A stretch of DNA of 19,037 nt from CAZGMC01 sp964526565 (GCA_964526565.1 CAZGMC010000082.1:1-19037), one strand, 5' to 3'. Shown: positions 7,992 through 14,786, numbered from the stretch's first letter. Numbers and translations are program-made. Notes: a model not told the origin generated them from the letters alone.

Positions 7992-8020
7992 TTGCGAGCG
8001 CCGGGCCGCACGGCTATGGT
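7992..8020 (+). promoter_or_regulatory. Sigma-70-type promoter of the tRNA-Gln gene
   Basis: TTGCGA (7992-7997), a 17-base spacer and TATGGT (8015-8020) fit a housekeeping promoter. The tRNA begins 16 bases after the -10 box, leaving a short 5' leader. The same promoter may also feed the RuBisCO-like operon downstream. Confidence 0.6.
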
Positions 8021-8035
8021 CGCCGGCATCCGACT

Positions 8036-8110
8036 TGGGGCGTAGCCAAGTGGTAAGGCAGCGGTTTTTGGTACCGCCATTCGCAGGTTCGAATCCTGCC
8101 GCCCCAGCCA
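8036..8110 (+). tRNA. tRNA-Gln, anticodon UUG, CCA encoded
   Basis: A full cloverleaf can be folded. The acceptor stem is TGGGGCG (8036-8042) with CGCCCCA (8100-8106). The anticodon stem GCGGT/ACCGC (8061-8065/8073-8077) holds loop TTTTGGT, giving anticodon TTG at 8068-8070, which reads CAA and by wobble CAG. The T arm contains GGTTCGAATCC. The discriminator is G8107, and CCA (8108-8110) is in the genome. A U-A first pair with a G discriminator is normal for tRNA-Gln. Confidence 0.97.
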
Positions 8111-8193
8111 GGTCGTCCGTCGTCCCGCCAGTGTGCAGCGGCAGCCCGCAGGCCGGGCCTCTTGCCGCCCGTTCCAGTCCGCCCCCGCCGCGT

Positions 8194-9321
8194 ATGCCGC
8201 CTGCCGCACCGTCCAGGATCATTGCCGTCTACCACGTCCGCAGCGACGCCCGGTCGGTCGAGGACCGTGCCCGCGCCATTGCCGTGGAGCAGAGCGTCGA
8301 GATGCCGGTCGCGGCGATCGCCGACCGGTTCGTGCTCGACGAGGTCGTCGGCCGGGTGGAGGGCATCGCCGATTTGGGCTCCGACAGGAACGGGGGCCTG
8401 TTCGAGGTGCGCATCGCCCTGGCCGCGGCGACGACGGGGCTGGAGGCCGGGCAGCTCATGAACATGCTGTTCGGCAACACCTCGCTGCACGACGACGCGG
8501 TGCTGCACGACGTGGTGTTCCCCGACGCGGTGGCGGCAGCGTTCGGCGGGCCGAACCACGGGCTGGACGGCCTGCGGGCGCGCGCCGGGGCGGCAGGCCG
8601 GGCGATGACCTGCACGGCGCTCAAGCCGCAGGGCCTGCCGGCGGCGGCGCTGGCCGACCTGGCCGGGCGGTGCGCCCGCGGCGGGCTGGACTTCGTCAAG
8701 GACGACCACGGCCTGGCCGACCAGGCCTGCAGCCCGTTCGCCGTGCGCGTGCCGGCCTGTGCCGCGGCGGTCCATGCCGCCAACGCCGCCACCGGCGGGC
8801 GCACCCGCTACGTGCCCAGCCTGTCGGGCGACCTGGACGCGTTGCGCCGGCAGGTGGCGATCGCCCGCGGCGCCGGGGTCGACACCGTGCTGGTCGCGCC
8901 GCTGGTGATCGGCCTGCCGGCGTTCCGGGCGCTGGTGCGCGAGGCGGCGGATCTGGCCTTCGTGGCGCACCCGGCCCTGGGCGGAGCCGCCCGCATCGCG
9001 CCGCCGCTGCTGTTCGGCCGGCTGTTCCGGCTGTTCGGCGCCGACGCCACGATCTTCCCCAACCACGGCGGCCGCTTCGGCTATACTGCAGAGACCTGCC
9101 GGACGCTGGCCGCGGCGGCGCGGGCGCCGTGGGCGGACTTGCGGCCGGCGGTGCCGGTGCCGGCCGGCGGCATGGCGCTCGACCGCGTGGCGGAGATGCT
9201 GGACGGCTATGGCGCCGATACCATGCTGCTGATCGGCGGCAGCCTGCTGGCCGCCGGCGACCGGCTGGTTGACGCGGCGGCAGCGTTCACCACATCCGTT
9301 TGCAATCACGTGTACCGGTGA
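8194..9321 (+). CDS. RuBisCO-like protein (form IV), candidate 5-methylthioribulose-1-phosphate isomerase
   Basis: This 375-residue protein has the RuBisCO large-subunit layout. An N-terminal alpha/beta domain (about 1-125, ending in LFGNTSLHDD) precedes a TIM barrel with TALKPQGL (141-148), GGLDFVKDDHGL (163-174), AHP (258-260), VPAGGM (322-327) and LLIGGS (345-350). The barrel lysines K144 and K169 (equivalents of K175 and K201 in plant RuBisCO) and Asp171 remain. The residues at the K177 and E204 positions are Gln146 and His172, and the loop 6 lysine motif is missing, so carboxylation is not expected. The next gene is a cupin. In Rhodospirillum rubrum an RLP and a cupin convert 5-methylthioribulose-1-phosphate to methylthioxylulose-5-phosphate and then to 1-deoxyxylulose-5-phosphate. 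The same role is inferred here. MtnW-type enolase is the alternative. ATG 8194 starts 84 bases after the tRNA and lacks a clear Shine-Dalgarno sequence. Confidence 0.85.
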   Translation: MPPAAPSRIIAVYHVRSDARSVEDRARAIAVEQSVEMPVAAIADRFVLDEVVGRVEGIADLGSDRNGGLFEVRIALAAATTGLEAGQLMNMLFGNTSLHDDAVLHDVVFPDAVAAAFGGPNHGLDGLRARAGAAGRAMTCTALKPQGLPAAALADLAGRCARGGLDFVKDDHGLADQACSPFAVRVPACAAAVHAANAATGGRTRYVPSLSGDLDALRRQVAIARGAGVDTVLVAPLVIGLPAFRALVREAADLAFVAHPALGGAARIAPPLLFGRLFRLFGADATIFPNHGGRFGYTAETCRTLAAAARAPWADLRPAVPVPAGGMALDRVAEMLDGYGADTMLLIGGSLLAAGDRLVDAAAAFTTSVCNHVYR

Positions 9322-9327
9322 GGCGAC

Positions 9328-9870
9328 ATGCACATGAACGGCGTGGCCCGGCTGCGACGGGCGCGGGACGGGTTCTGCTGGGACGGGATCGAGCGCCGGC
9401 CCTACAAGGACGAGGACGGCGACCGGTTCCGGGCGGTCTCGCGCCAGCTGCTGTTCGATGACCCGCACCTGGCCTGCGAGCTGCGCTATTTCGAGATCGG
9501 CGCCGGCGGGTATTCGTCGCTGGAGCGGCACGGGCACGTTCATGCCGTGATGGTGCTGCGCGGCCGCGGCCGCTGCCTGGTCGGCACCGAGGTGCGCGAC
9601 CTGCAGCCCCACGACCTGGTCACCGTGCCGCCGTGGACCTGGCACCAGTTCCGCGCCAATGCCGACGCGCCGCTGGGGTTCCTGTGCATGGTCAATGCCG
9701 AGCGTGACCGGCCGCAACAGCCGACGGCGGACGACCTGCGCACCCTGAAGGCCGAGCCGCGGGTGGCGGCGTTCCTGGCCGAGACCGGCCCTGAGACCGG
9801 CCCTGAGACCGGCCCGGAGACCGGCCCGGAGACCGGCGGCGAGTTCGGCAGGGAGCGAGGCGGCGCATGA
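9328..9870 (+). CDS. Cupin protein, candidate 1-methylthio-xylulose-5-phosphate methylsulfurylase
   Basis: The 180-residue protein has a single cupin barrel. Motif 1 is ERHGHVHAVMVLRGRG (about residues 66-81), with metal-ligand candidates His68, His70 and His72. Motif 2 is PPWTWHQFRAN (about 101-111) with His106. The segment upstream (ELRYFEIGAGGYSSLERH) resembles the cupins paired with RuBisCO-like proteins. In R. rubrum such a cupin removes methanethiol from 1-methylthioxylulose-5-phosphate to give 1-deoxyxylulose-5-phosphate. That function is inferred from family and gene order. The ATG is six bases after the RLP stop, with GAGG (9320-9323) overlapping the stop codon. The gene overlaps the next by ATGA. 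The C-terminal tail carries five tandem ETG(P) units, so its last 30 residues differ from a standard cupin. Confidence 0.8.
   Translation: MHMNGVARLRRARDGFCWDGIERRPYKDEDGDRFRAVSRQLLFDDPHLACELRYFEIGAGGYSSLERHGHVHAVMVLRGRGRCLVGTEVRDLQPHDLVTVPPWTWHQFRANADAPLGFLCMVNAERDRPQQPTADDLRTLKAEPRVAAFLAETGPETGPETGPETGPETGGEFGRERGGA
9781..9840 (+). repeat. Five tandem 12-base repeats in the cupin gene (Glu-Thr-Gly-Pro)
   Basis: GAGACCGGCCC(T/G) is repeated five times head to tail across exactly 60 bases; the last copy ends GGC. It encodes ETGP-ETGP-ETGP-ETGP-ETGG, in frame and outside the cupin fold. Near identity of the copies suggests recent slippage. Confidence 0.95.
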
Positions 9871-10616
9871 CCGACGCCCCCGACGAGGTGCGGCCGCCGC
9901 CCGCCCGGCGCCGCGCCTGGCGCTTCGACCTCGATCACCGCAAGCGGCTCAACGCGCTGACGGACCGGGTGCCGGACTGGCTGCGGCCGGCGATCGCCTG
10001 GCTGGATCTGTCGCTGGTCGACCACGGGTTCATCCGCGCCATCTACAGCAACTGCCACCGCGTGACGCCGGAACTGTGGCGGGCCAGCCAGCCGGCGCCG
10101 CACCACATCCGCCGCTTCGCCCGCGCCGGCATCCGCACCGTCGTCAACCTGCGCGGCGCCAGCGACACCGGCTCGTACCGTCTGGAGCGCGACGCCTGCC
10201 GCCGCTGGGGCGTGCGCCTGGCCGACTTCTCGGTCAACTCGCGCGACGCGCCGCGCAAGGAGGTGGTGCACGGCGCCGCCCGCCTGTTTGCAGAGATCGA
10301 GTATCCGGCGTTGGTCCACTGCAAGTCCGGCGCCGACCGCGCCGGACTGATGTGCGCGCTGTACATGATGCTGCGCGAAGGCCGCCCGGTGGAGGTGGCG
10401 ATGCGCCAGCTCCATTGGCGCTTCGGCCATGTGCGGCAGGCCAAGACCGGCATCCTGGACTTCTTCTTCGAGCAGTACCGCGACTACGCCGGCGCCACGC
10501 CGATCGGGTTCCTGGACTGGGTGGACGAGGTGTATGACCCCCTGGCCGTGCGCCATGCCTTCAAGTCCCGGCGGTGGGCGAACGTGCTGGTGGATCGGGT
10601 GTTGCGGCACGAATAG
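9867..10616 (+). CDS. Protein-tyrosine/dual-specificity phosphatase-like protein
   Basis: The 249-residue protein carries the cysteine-phosphatase P-loop LVHCKSGADRAGL, with nucleophile Cys152 and Arg158 in the C-x5-R signature. Upstream features of the DSP/PTP group are visible: VTPELWRASQPAPHHIRRFA (about 66-85), RTVVNLRG (90-97) and a candidate general-acid loop LADFSVNSRDAP (Asp120 or Asp127). No signal peptide or transmembrane segment is evident. Proteins of this type dephosphorylate proteins, phosphoinositides or other phosphoesters; the substrate is not readable. Its start overlaps the cupin stop by four bases (ATGA), implying translational coupling and expression with the RLP and cupin. 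I know of no established phosphatase step in the methylthioadenosine-isoprenoid shunt. Confidence 0.82.
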   Translation: MTDAPDEVRPPPARRRAWRFDLDHRKRLNALTDRVPDWLRPAIAWLDLSLVDHGFIRAIYSNCHRVTPELWRASQPAPHHIRRFARAGIRTVVNLRGASDTGSYRLERDACRRWGVRLADFSVNSRDAPRKEVVHGAARLFAEIEYPALVHCKSGADRAGLMCALYMMLREGRPVEVAMRQLHWRFGHVRQAKTGILDFFFEQYRDYAGATPIGFLDWVDEVYDPLAVRHAFKSRRWANVLVDRVLRHE

Positions 10617-10789
10617 TACCGGATCGCCGGGCGCCGGGGGCCGGCCCGGAGCCTCCCGTTCGGGATCACCGGGGCCCGCCCGGATCGGCCGCCGCGGGCC
10701 GGGCCCGAACCCAAACGATCATGCCATGGCCCGATCAGGCAAGGATCGTTGCCGAATGCAACCACGGGCCGCGGGATCGGATCCGCCCG
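10617..10789. terminator. Convergent intergenic region with GC-rich inverted repeats
   Basis: This stretch separates two genes that point at each other. GGCCCGC (10673-10679) and GCGGGCC (10694-10700) can pair across a 14-base loop, among many other GGCC/GGGCCC self-complementary blocks. It could act as a two-sided terminator, but there is no T tract and the pairing is degenerate. Confidence 0.3.
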
Positions 10790-11332
10790 CTACTCCTGCG
10801 AAACCGGCTCGTCCAGGTCCTCGTCCCAGCCCGCTTCCGGCTCGGGATACCGGGCCAGCCACTGGTGGATCAGGTCGACGTGGTGGGCCTCCTCGGCGGC
10901 CAGCTCCTCGGCCATGGTGCGGGCCTCGGCGTCCGCGGTGCGCTCGGCCACCGCGCGGAAAAAGGCGTGGGCGCGCTGCTCGTTCTCCAGCATGCGCTTG
11001 AGCGCGTGGTGGGCGGTCATCAGGTAGTGCGCCGCGCCCACCGGCGTCGTCTCCGGCGCCTCGGGCCCCAGCCACTTGTAGTCCCAGGCGGACATGTGCG
11101 GCAGCTCGACGTCCTCGGCCATCTCGTCGACGCGGGCGACGTGCTTGGCCTCGATCGCCGCCATCTTGCGGAACAGCTCGGCCAGCTCCGGGTTGTTGTG
11201 CACCGCCATCTGGCCGGCCAGCTCCTCGTAGCGCTCCACCGCCTCGGACTCCAGCGCATGCGCATGGGCCAGCAGCTCGGCCACGCTGTTGATCTGCGCC
11301 GCCTCGCGCACGCCCTGCTCGGCCCCGCTCAC
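10790..11332 (-). CDS. Ferritin-like (rubrerythrin-type) di-iron protein coupled to korB
   Basis: The 180-residue helical protein shows a full four-helix di-iron ligand set: Glu30/Glu33 in ALESEAVERYEELA, Glu61 and His64 in IEAKHV, Glu118 in ENEQRAH, and Glu147 and His150 in EEAHHV. No rubredoxin cysteines follow, so it is a ferritin-like domain without an electron-transfer tail. Related proteins reduce peroxide or oxygen, or handle iron. The GTG start at 11332 overlaps the korB stop codon (GTGA), so translation is coupled to the oxidoreductase. Its likely job, inferred from this context, is to protect or supply iron to the oxygen-sensitive Fe-S enzyme. The start could only be placed here if GTG is used, and conserved helix 1 begins soon after. 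Confidence 0.8.
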   Translation of the reverse strand: MSGAEQGVREAAQINSVAELLAHAHALESEAVERYEELAGQMAVHNNPELAELFRKMAAIEAKHVARVDEMAEDVELPHMSAWDYKWLGPEAPETTPVGAAHYLMTAHHALKRMLENEQRAHAFFRAVAERTADAEARTMAEELAAEEAHHVDLIHQWLARYPEPEAGWDEDLDEPVSQE

Positions 11333-12162
11333 AGTGCCAGCTCCCGCTCGATGCCGGCCAGGCCCGCCGCGTCGCCGGCCGGCGCCGCCGGGTGCAGCGG
11401 CCGGTCGACCCGGTAGAGGATGCCGGTGCCCAGGCCGTCGTCGGTCATCAGGCGGTGCGCCGCCGCGCCGGGATCGCCGGTCGGCCCGTCGGCGATGGCA
11501 TGGACCGACTGCTTCCAGGCGCGCTGCTCCGGGCGGTAGGTGACGCAGTGGCTGAGCGCCTGCACGAAGGCGAAGCCGGGATAGCGGATCGCCTCCGTCA
11601 GGATGCGCGCCAGGCCGGTCGGGTCGCCGGCATAGCCGCGGGCGATGAACGGCGCGCCCGAGGCCAGCGCCACGGCGGCCGGCCGGAACGCGCCGATGCC
11701 GGTGCCGCCGGGCGCCAGCGGGCTGTCCCAGTCGGGCGGCGAGGTCGGCGACGGCTGGCCCTTGGTCATGCCGTAGACCTCGTTGTCCATGACCAGATAG
11801 GTGACATCGACGTTGCGCCGGCAGGCGTGCAGGAAGTGGTTGCCGCCGATGGAGAAGCCGTCGCCGTCGCCGCCGGCCGCGATCACGGTCAGCTCCGGCC
11901 GGGCCAGCTTGATGCCGGTGGCCACCGGCAGGGCGCGGCCGTGCACGCCGTGGAAGCCGTAGGCGTTGGTGTAGGCCGGCAGCCGCGACGAACAGCCGAT
12001 GCCGGAGACGATGACCAGCTCCTCGGGGCGCACGCCCAGCTCGGCGAAGGCGCGGGTCAGCGCCGCCTGAATGCCGAAATGGCCGCAGCCGGGGCACCAG
12101 ATCGGCGTCACGTCGGTCTTGTAGTCCTTCGGCTTGAGGGCGATTGCCGCCATGTCGTCCAT
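11329..12162 (-). CDS. korB: 2-oxoacid:ferredoxin oxidoreductase beta subunit (2-oxoglutarate type)
   Basis: The 277-residue protein is the thiamine-diphosphate and [4Fe-4S]-binding subunit. The cluster cysteines Cys23 and Cys26 (WCPGCGHFG), Cys57 (SGIGCSS) and Cys206 (ALSHCVTY) are all present. The ThDP/Mg motif GGDGDG lies at 97-102, continued by MDNEVYGMTKGQ (125-136). With the alpha subunit it oxidatively decarboxylates a 2-oxoacid with coenzyme A and reduces ferredoxin. The TKGQPSPTS pattern is typical of 2-oxoglutarate-type enzymes, but pyruvate or other oxoacids cannot be excluded. ATG 12162 has GGAG (12173-12170) seven bases upstream, and the korA stop lies in that interval, so the genes are tightly coupled. 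Length is standard. Confidence 0.92.
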   Translation of the reverse strand: MDDMAAIALKPKDYKTDVTPIWCPGCGHFGIQAALTRAFAELGVRPEELVIVSGIGCSSRLPAYTNAYGFHGVHGRALPVATGIKLARPELTVIAAGGDGDGFSIGGNHFLHACRRNVDVTYLVMDNEVYGMTKGQPSPTSPPDWDSPLAPGGTGIGAFRPAAVALASGAPFIARGYAGDPTGLARILTEAIRYPGFAFVQALSHCVTYRPEQRAWKQSVHAIADGPTGDPGAAAHRLMTDDGLGTGILYRVDRPLHPAAPAGDAAGLAGIERELAL

Positions 12163-12165
12163 GGA

Positions 12166-13893
12166 TCAACTCCACCGGGTGAGCGCGTCGTGCACCTCGC
12201 CGGGGCGGATCGGCAGCGGACCCGGCCGCGCCAGCGACCGCACCTCGCCCGGCAGCGTGTAGTGTGCGCGCAGGTATCCGAGAAACTGGGCGCCGTGCGT
12301 CTGTTCGACAACCAGCATGCGGCGCACGCCGGTCAGCGCCGCCGCCAACAATTCGGGCCGGGCCGGCGCCAGCAGGCGCAGGGCAACCAGGCGCACGGCC
12401 AGCCCCTCGGCGCGGGCGCGGGCCACGGCCTCGCGCACCGGCGCCGCCGCCGAACCCCAGGTGACGACGGCCAGGTCGCCGTCGCCGTCCATTTCCGCCC
12501 AGGCCGGGCCGTAGTCGTGGCCGGCCAGCTTGGCCAGGCGCTTGTCGAGCTGGGCCGTGTGGTCGCCGGCGCGGCTGGAGGGCGTGCCGCGGGCATCGTG
12601 CTCCAGGCCGTCGGGGGTGTGCTGGCCGCCGGGCGTGCCCGGCAGCACCATCTCCGACACGCCGTCGGCGGTGACGGCATAGCGCCGCCAGTCCGGCTCC
12701 GGCCAGGCGGCGACCTTGCGGGTGGTGCCGAGGTCGATCGCCTGCGGCCGCTCGATCACCGACACGGTCTGGCCGAGGAACTGGTCGGACAGGACGATGG
12801 CCGGCGCCTGCAGCGTCTCGGCCAGATGCACTGCCCACTGGGTCGTGAACACGCAGTCGGCCAGCGACAGCGGCGCCAGCACCAGGTGCGGCGCGTCGCC
12901 GTGCAGGCCGTAGAGCGCGATGTTCAGGTCGGACTGCTCCGACTTGGTCGGGATGCCGGTCGACGGCCCGCCGCGCATGACGTCGACAATGACGACCGGC
13001 ACCTCGGCGGCCACGGCCAGGCCGATCGCCTCGGTCATCAGCGCCAGCCCCGGCCCCGAGGTGGCGGTCAACGCCGGGATCCCGGCATAGGAGGCGCCGA
13101 TGATCATGTTGATCGCGGCGATCTCGTCCTCGACCTGGACCAGTTGGCCGCCGACCCGCGGCAGCCGCGGCGCCAGCCACTCCAGCATGTCGGTGGCCGG
13201 GGTGATCGGATAGGCGGCGACGAAGCGCACGCCGGCGCGCAGCGCGCCCAGGCCGCATGCCTGGTTGCCGGTCAGGCTCCAGCGCTCGACGCCGCTGTGG
13301 GTGACCGTGCCCAGCGTCGGCGTCACCGGCAGGGCGGCCGCCGCACCGAACCCGGCGGCCACCGCCGCCGCGGCATCCTCGGCCGAGACGCCACGCCTGC
13401 CGAGCGCGTCGGCGGCGGCCGTCGCCAGGATGGTCTCCGGCAGGCCGATCAGGCTGGCCATGGCGCCCAGGGCGACGATGTTGGCGCGGCCGCCCTTGAC
13501 CGCCCTGGCCAGCTCGGCGAAGGGCAGGCTGGCCAGGCGGGCGCCGCTGGCGGCGATCGCCTCGGGCATGTCGCCGGCCACCGCGTCGGCGATGACCAGG
13601 CTGTGGCGGTCGAGAGGGATCTCGGCGGCGAAGCGGTCGACGTTGCGCCAGTCAAGCGCCACCAGCACGTCGAACCGGTCGCCGTGGCCGCTCACCGGGC
13701 GGCTGCCCAGGCGCAGCAGGGCCGCTGCCTCGCCGCCGCGGATCTGCGGGCCGACCGAGCGCGTCATCAGGCCGTACCAGCCGGCCCTGCCGGCGGCCTC
13801 CAGGAACAGCGTGCCGGCAGTGATGGCTCCGGCCCCGCCGCTGCCGGTCAGCGCCAGGGACACGGTCTCGGGCGCGGCCACGGCCTGATCCAT
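12166..13893 (-). CDS. korA: 2-oxoacid:ferredoxin oxidoreductase alpha subunit (fused gamma-alpha)
   Basis: The 575-residue protein joins the gamma domain (about 1-185, with GSGGAGAITAGTLFLEAAGR and RSVGPQIRGGEAA) to the pyrimidine-binding alpha domain (about 200-575, with AAYPITPATDMLEWLAPRL, QVEDEIAAINMIIGASYAG, TSGPGLALMTEAIGLA and GGPSTGIPTKSEQSDL). This fused architecture is typical of KorA-type 2-oxoglutarate:ferredoxin oxidoreductases that work with a separate KorB. No ferredoxin-like cysteine domain is present, so an external ferredoxin must accept electrons. GGAG (13903-13900) six bases upstream decides for the ATG at 13893; the ATG two codons earlier would have the GGAG abutting it. 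It heads the korA-korB-ferritin operon and is divergent from a MarR-like regulator. Confidence 0.92.
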   Translation of the reverse strand: MDQAVAAPETVSLALTGSGGAGAITAGTLFLEAAGRAGWYGLMTRSVGPQIRGGEAAALLRLGSRPVSGHGDRFDVLVALDWRNVDRFAAEIPLDRHSLVIADAVAGDMPEAIAASGARLASLPFAELARAVKGGRANIVALGAMASLIGLPETILATAAADALGRRGVSAEDAAAAVAAGFGAAAALPVTPTLGTVTHSGVERWSLTGNQACGLGALRAGVRFVAAYPITPATDMLEWLAPRLPRVGGQLVQVEDEIAAINMIIGASYAGIPALTATSGPGLALMTEAIGLAVAAEVPVVIVDVMRGGPSTGIPTKSEQSDLNIALYGLHGDAPHLVLAPLSLADCVFTTQWAVHLAETLQAPAIVLSDQFLGQTVSVIERPQAIDLGTTRKVAAWPEPDWRRYAVTADGVSEMVLPGTPGGQHTPDGLEHDARGTPSSRAGDHTAQLDKRLAKLAGHDYGPAWAEMDGDGDLAVVTWGSAAAPVREAVARARAEGLAVRLVALRLLAPARPELLAAALTGVRRMLVVEQTHGAQFLGYLRAHYTLPGEVRSLARPGPLPIRPGEVHDALTRWS

Positions 13894-14308
13894 TGGCATC
13901 TCCGCATGGGGAAAGGGCCGGCGCGGGCGTCCGATCGGTCCGATCGGTCTGGGCGCCACCTGGCGCGAAGGAACCGCACCGTCACCCGATGGTAGACCGG
14001 ACCGGGCGGCAGCGTCATGACCTGCATCAAATGAACGGACGCATGCCGTGATTGCGCCCTTGCCGCGAGGCCGCGACGCAATCTTCGAGAAAACGCAATG
14101 CTGTAGATATCACATTAATGGATATTTGCTGCACGACCTTCTCAATTTGAGGACATTGCGCATTGCCATCACGGTGAGAACCCTGAATTGTACATCATCC
14201 GGATGCGCGGCCGCGGGAACGGAACGAACGGGAATCACAGCCCCTTTGGCAATCGTCCTTGCAGACACGCCGATTGGGGACATCGGCAGGACCGAACACC
14301 CTGAAGCG
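13894..14308. other. Divergent intergenic region between korA and the MarR-like gene
   Basis: No gene is supported in these 415 bases. The part at 14085-14180 is unusually AT-rich for this genome (for example GTAGATATCACATTAATGG), as expected for promoters of the two divergent genes. I could not identify a convincing -35/-10 pair on either strand. Open frames across it have atypical composition and no domain. Confidence 0.5.
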
Positions 14309-14683
14309 ATGACAAGCGATCACACCGACACGCGGGCCTTCGTTCTTGCCGTCCTTCGCCTGGTGAACGGCGTCCAGGATATGGAGCGCCGCCTGCTGGA
14401 TGACCCGATCTCGGCCCTGCTGCTGCGCCGCGTCGCGCAGGGGCAGCTCGAGGGGCGGCCGTTCGACGTGTCGTCGCTGGCCCTGGCGGTCGACATTCCG
14501 GCGCCGACGGTATCGCGCAAGGTCATTCAGCTGATCCACCAGGACCTGCTGACCCGCCGGCGCGCCGGCCGTTCGTATCGGCTGATGGTGACGCCCAAGG
14601 CCTGCGCGGCCATGCACCCGATGCTGCCCGATCTGCGCCGCTCGGTAAGGCGGTTCGTGCTGGACTTCGACGAACCCCTGTAG
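14309..14683 (+). CDS. Small MarR-like winged-helix transcriptional regulator
   Basis: The 124-residue protein has an N-terminal helix (TRAFVLAVLRLVNGVQDMER), then a winged helix-turn-helix at about 50-95. The turn and recognition helix is FDVSSLALAVDIPAPTVSRK, followed by LIHQDLLTRRRAGRSYRLMV, where RRRAGRSYR forms the wing. This arrangement, with helices flanking the wing, is MarR-like, though shorter than classical MarR proteins (about 140-150 residues). The frame is open back to 14048, but those residues look like translated promoter DNA, so I chose the ATG at 14309. The ligand is unknown. Its position, divergent from korA, makes that operon the obvious target to test. Confidence 0.7.
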   Translation: MTSDHTDTRAFVLAVLRLVNGVQDMERRLLDDPISALLLRRVAQGQLEGRPFDVSSLALAVDIPAPTVSRKVIQLIHQDLLTRRRAGRSYRLMVTPKACAAMHPMLPDLRRSVRRFVLDFDEPL

Positions 14684-14701
14684 CCTTGGTCCCGCGGGCG
14701 C

Positions 14702-14785
14702 GGCCCGTGGCTGGCCCGTGGCTGGCCCGTGGCTGGCCCGCAGCCGCAGCCGCAGCCGGGCCGCAGCCGGGCCGCAGCCGGGCCG
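14702..14785. repeat. Two adjoining 11-base GC-rich tandem arrays between convergent genes
   Basis: GGCCCGTGGCT occurs three times (14702-14734, then a partial copy). After two CAGCCG units, CAGCCGGGCCG occurs three times (14753-14785). The arrays have the same period and are imperfectly complementary, so they could fold into a large hairpin. They sit between the stops of two genes facing each other and may act as a bidirectional terminator. Confidence 0.8.
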
Positions 14786-14786
14786 G

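Noticed and set aside
7021..8193. Upstream extension of the RLP reading frame across the gap and tRNA
   Set aside because: It translates the opposite strand of the Sel1 gene, the N run and a tRNA. The RLP domain begins at ATG 8194.
8194..9321. True RuBisCO (carbon fixation)
   Set aside because: The metal-binding Glu after the carbamylated lysine is His, and the loop 6 lysine motif is missing; no small subunit or Calvin-cycle genes are visible.
8014..9717. 567-codon minus-strand open frame opposite the RLP and cupin genes, crossing the tRNA
   Set aside because: It runs through a tRNA and two recognised genes and shows no family motif.
9781..9840. CRISPR array or other spacer-repeat locus
   Set aside because: Units are 12 bases, directly adjacent and in coding frame. 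No spaced repeat array exists anywhere in the window.
11392..13995. 867-codon plus-strand open frame opposite korAB
   Set aside because: Compositional artefact opposite two strongly conserved subunits; Arg/Gln/Gly/His-rich with no domain.
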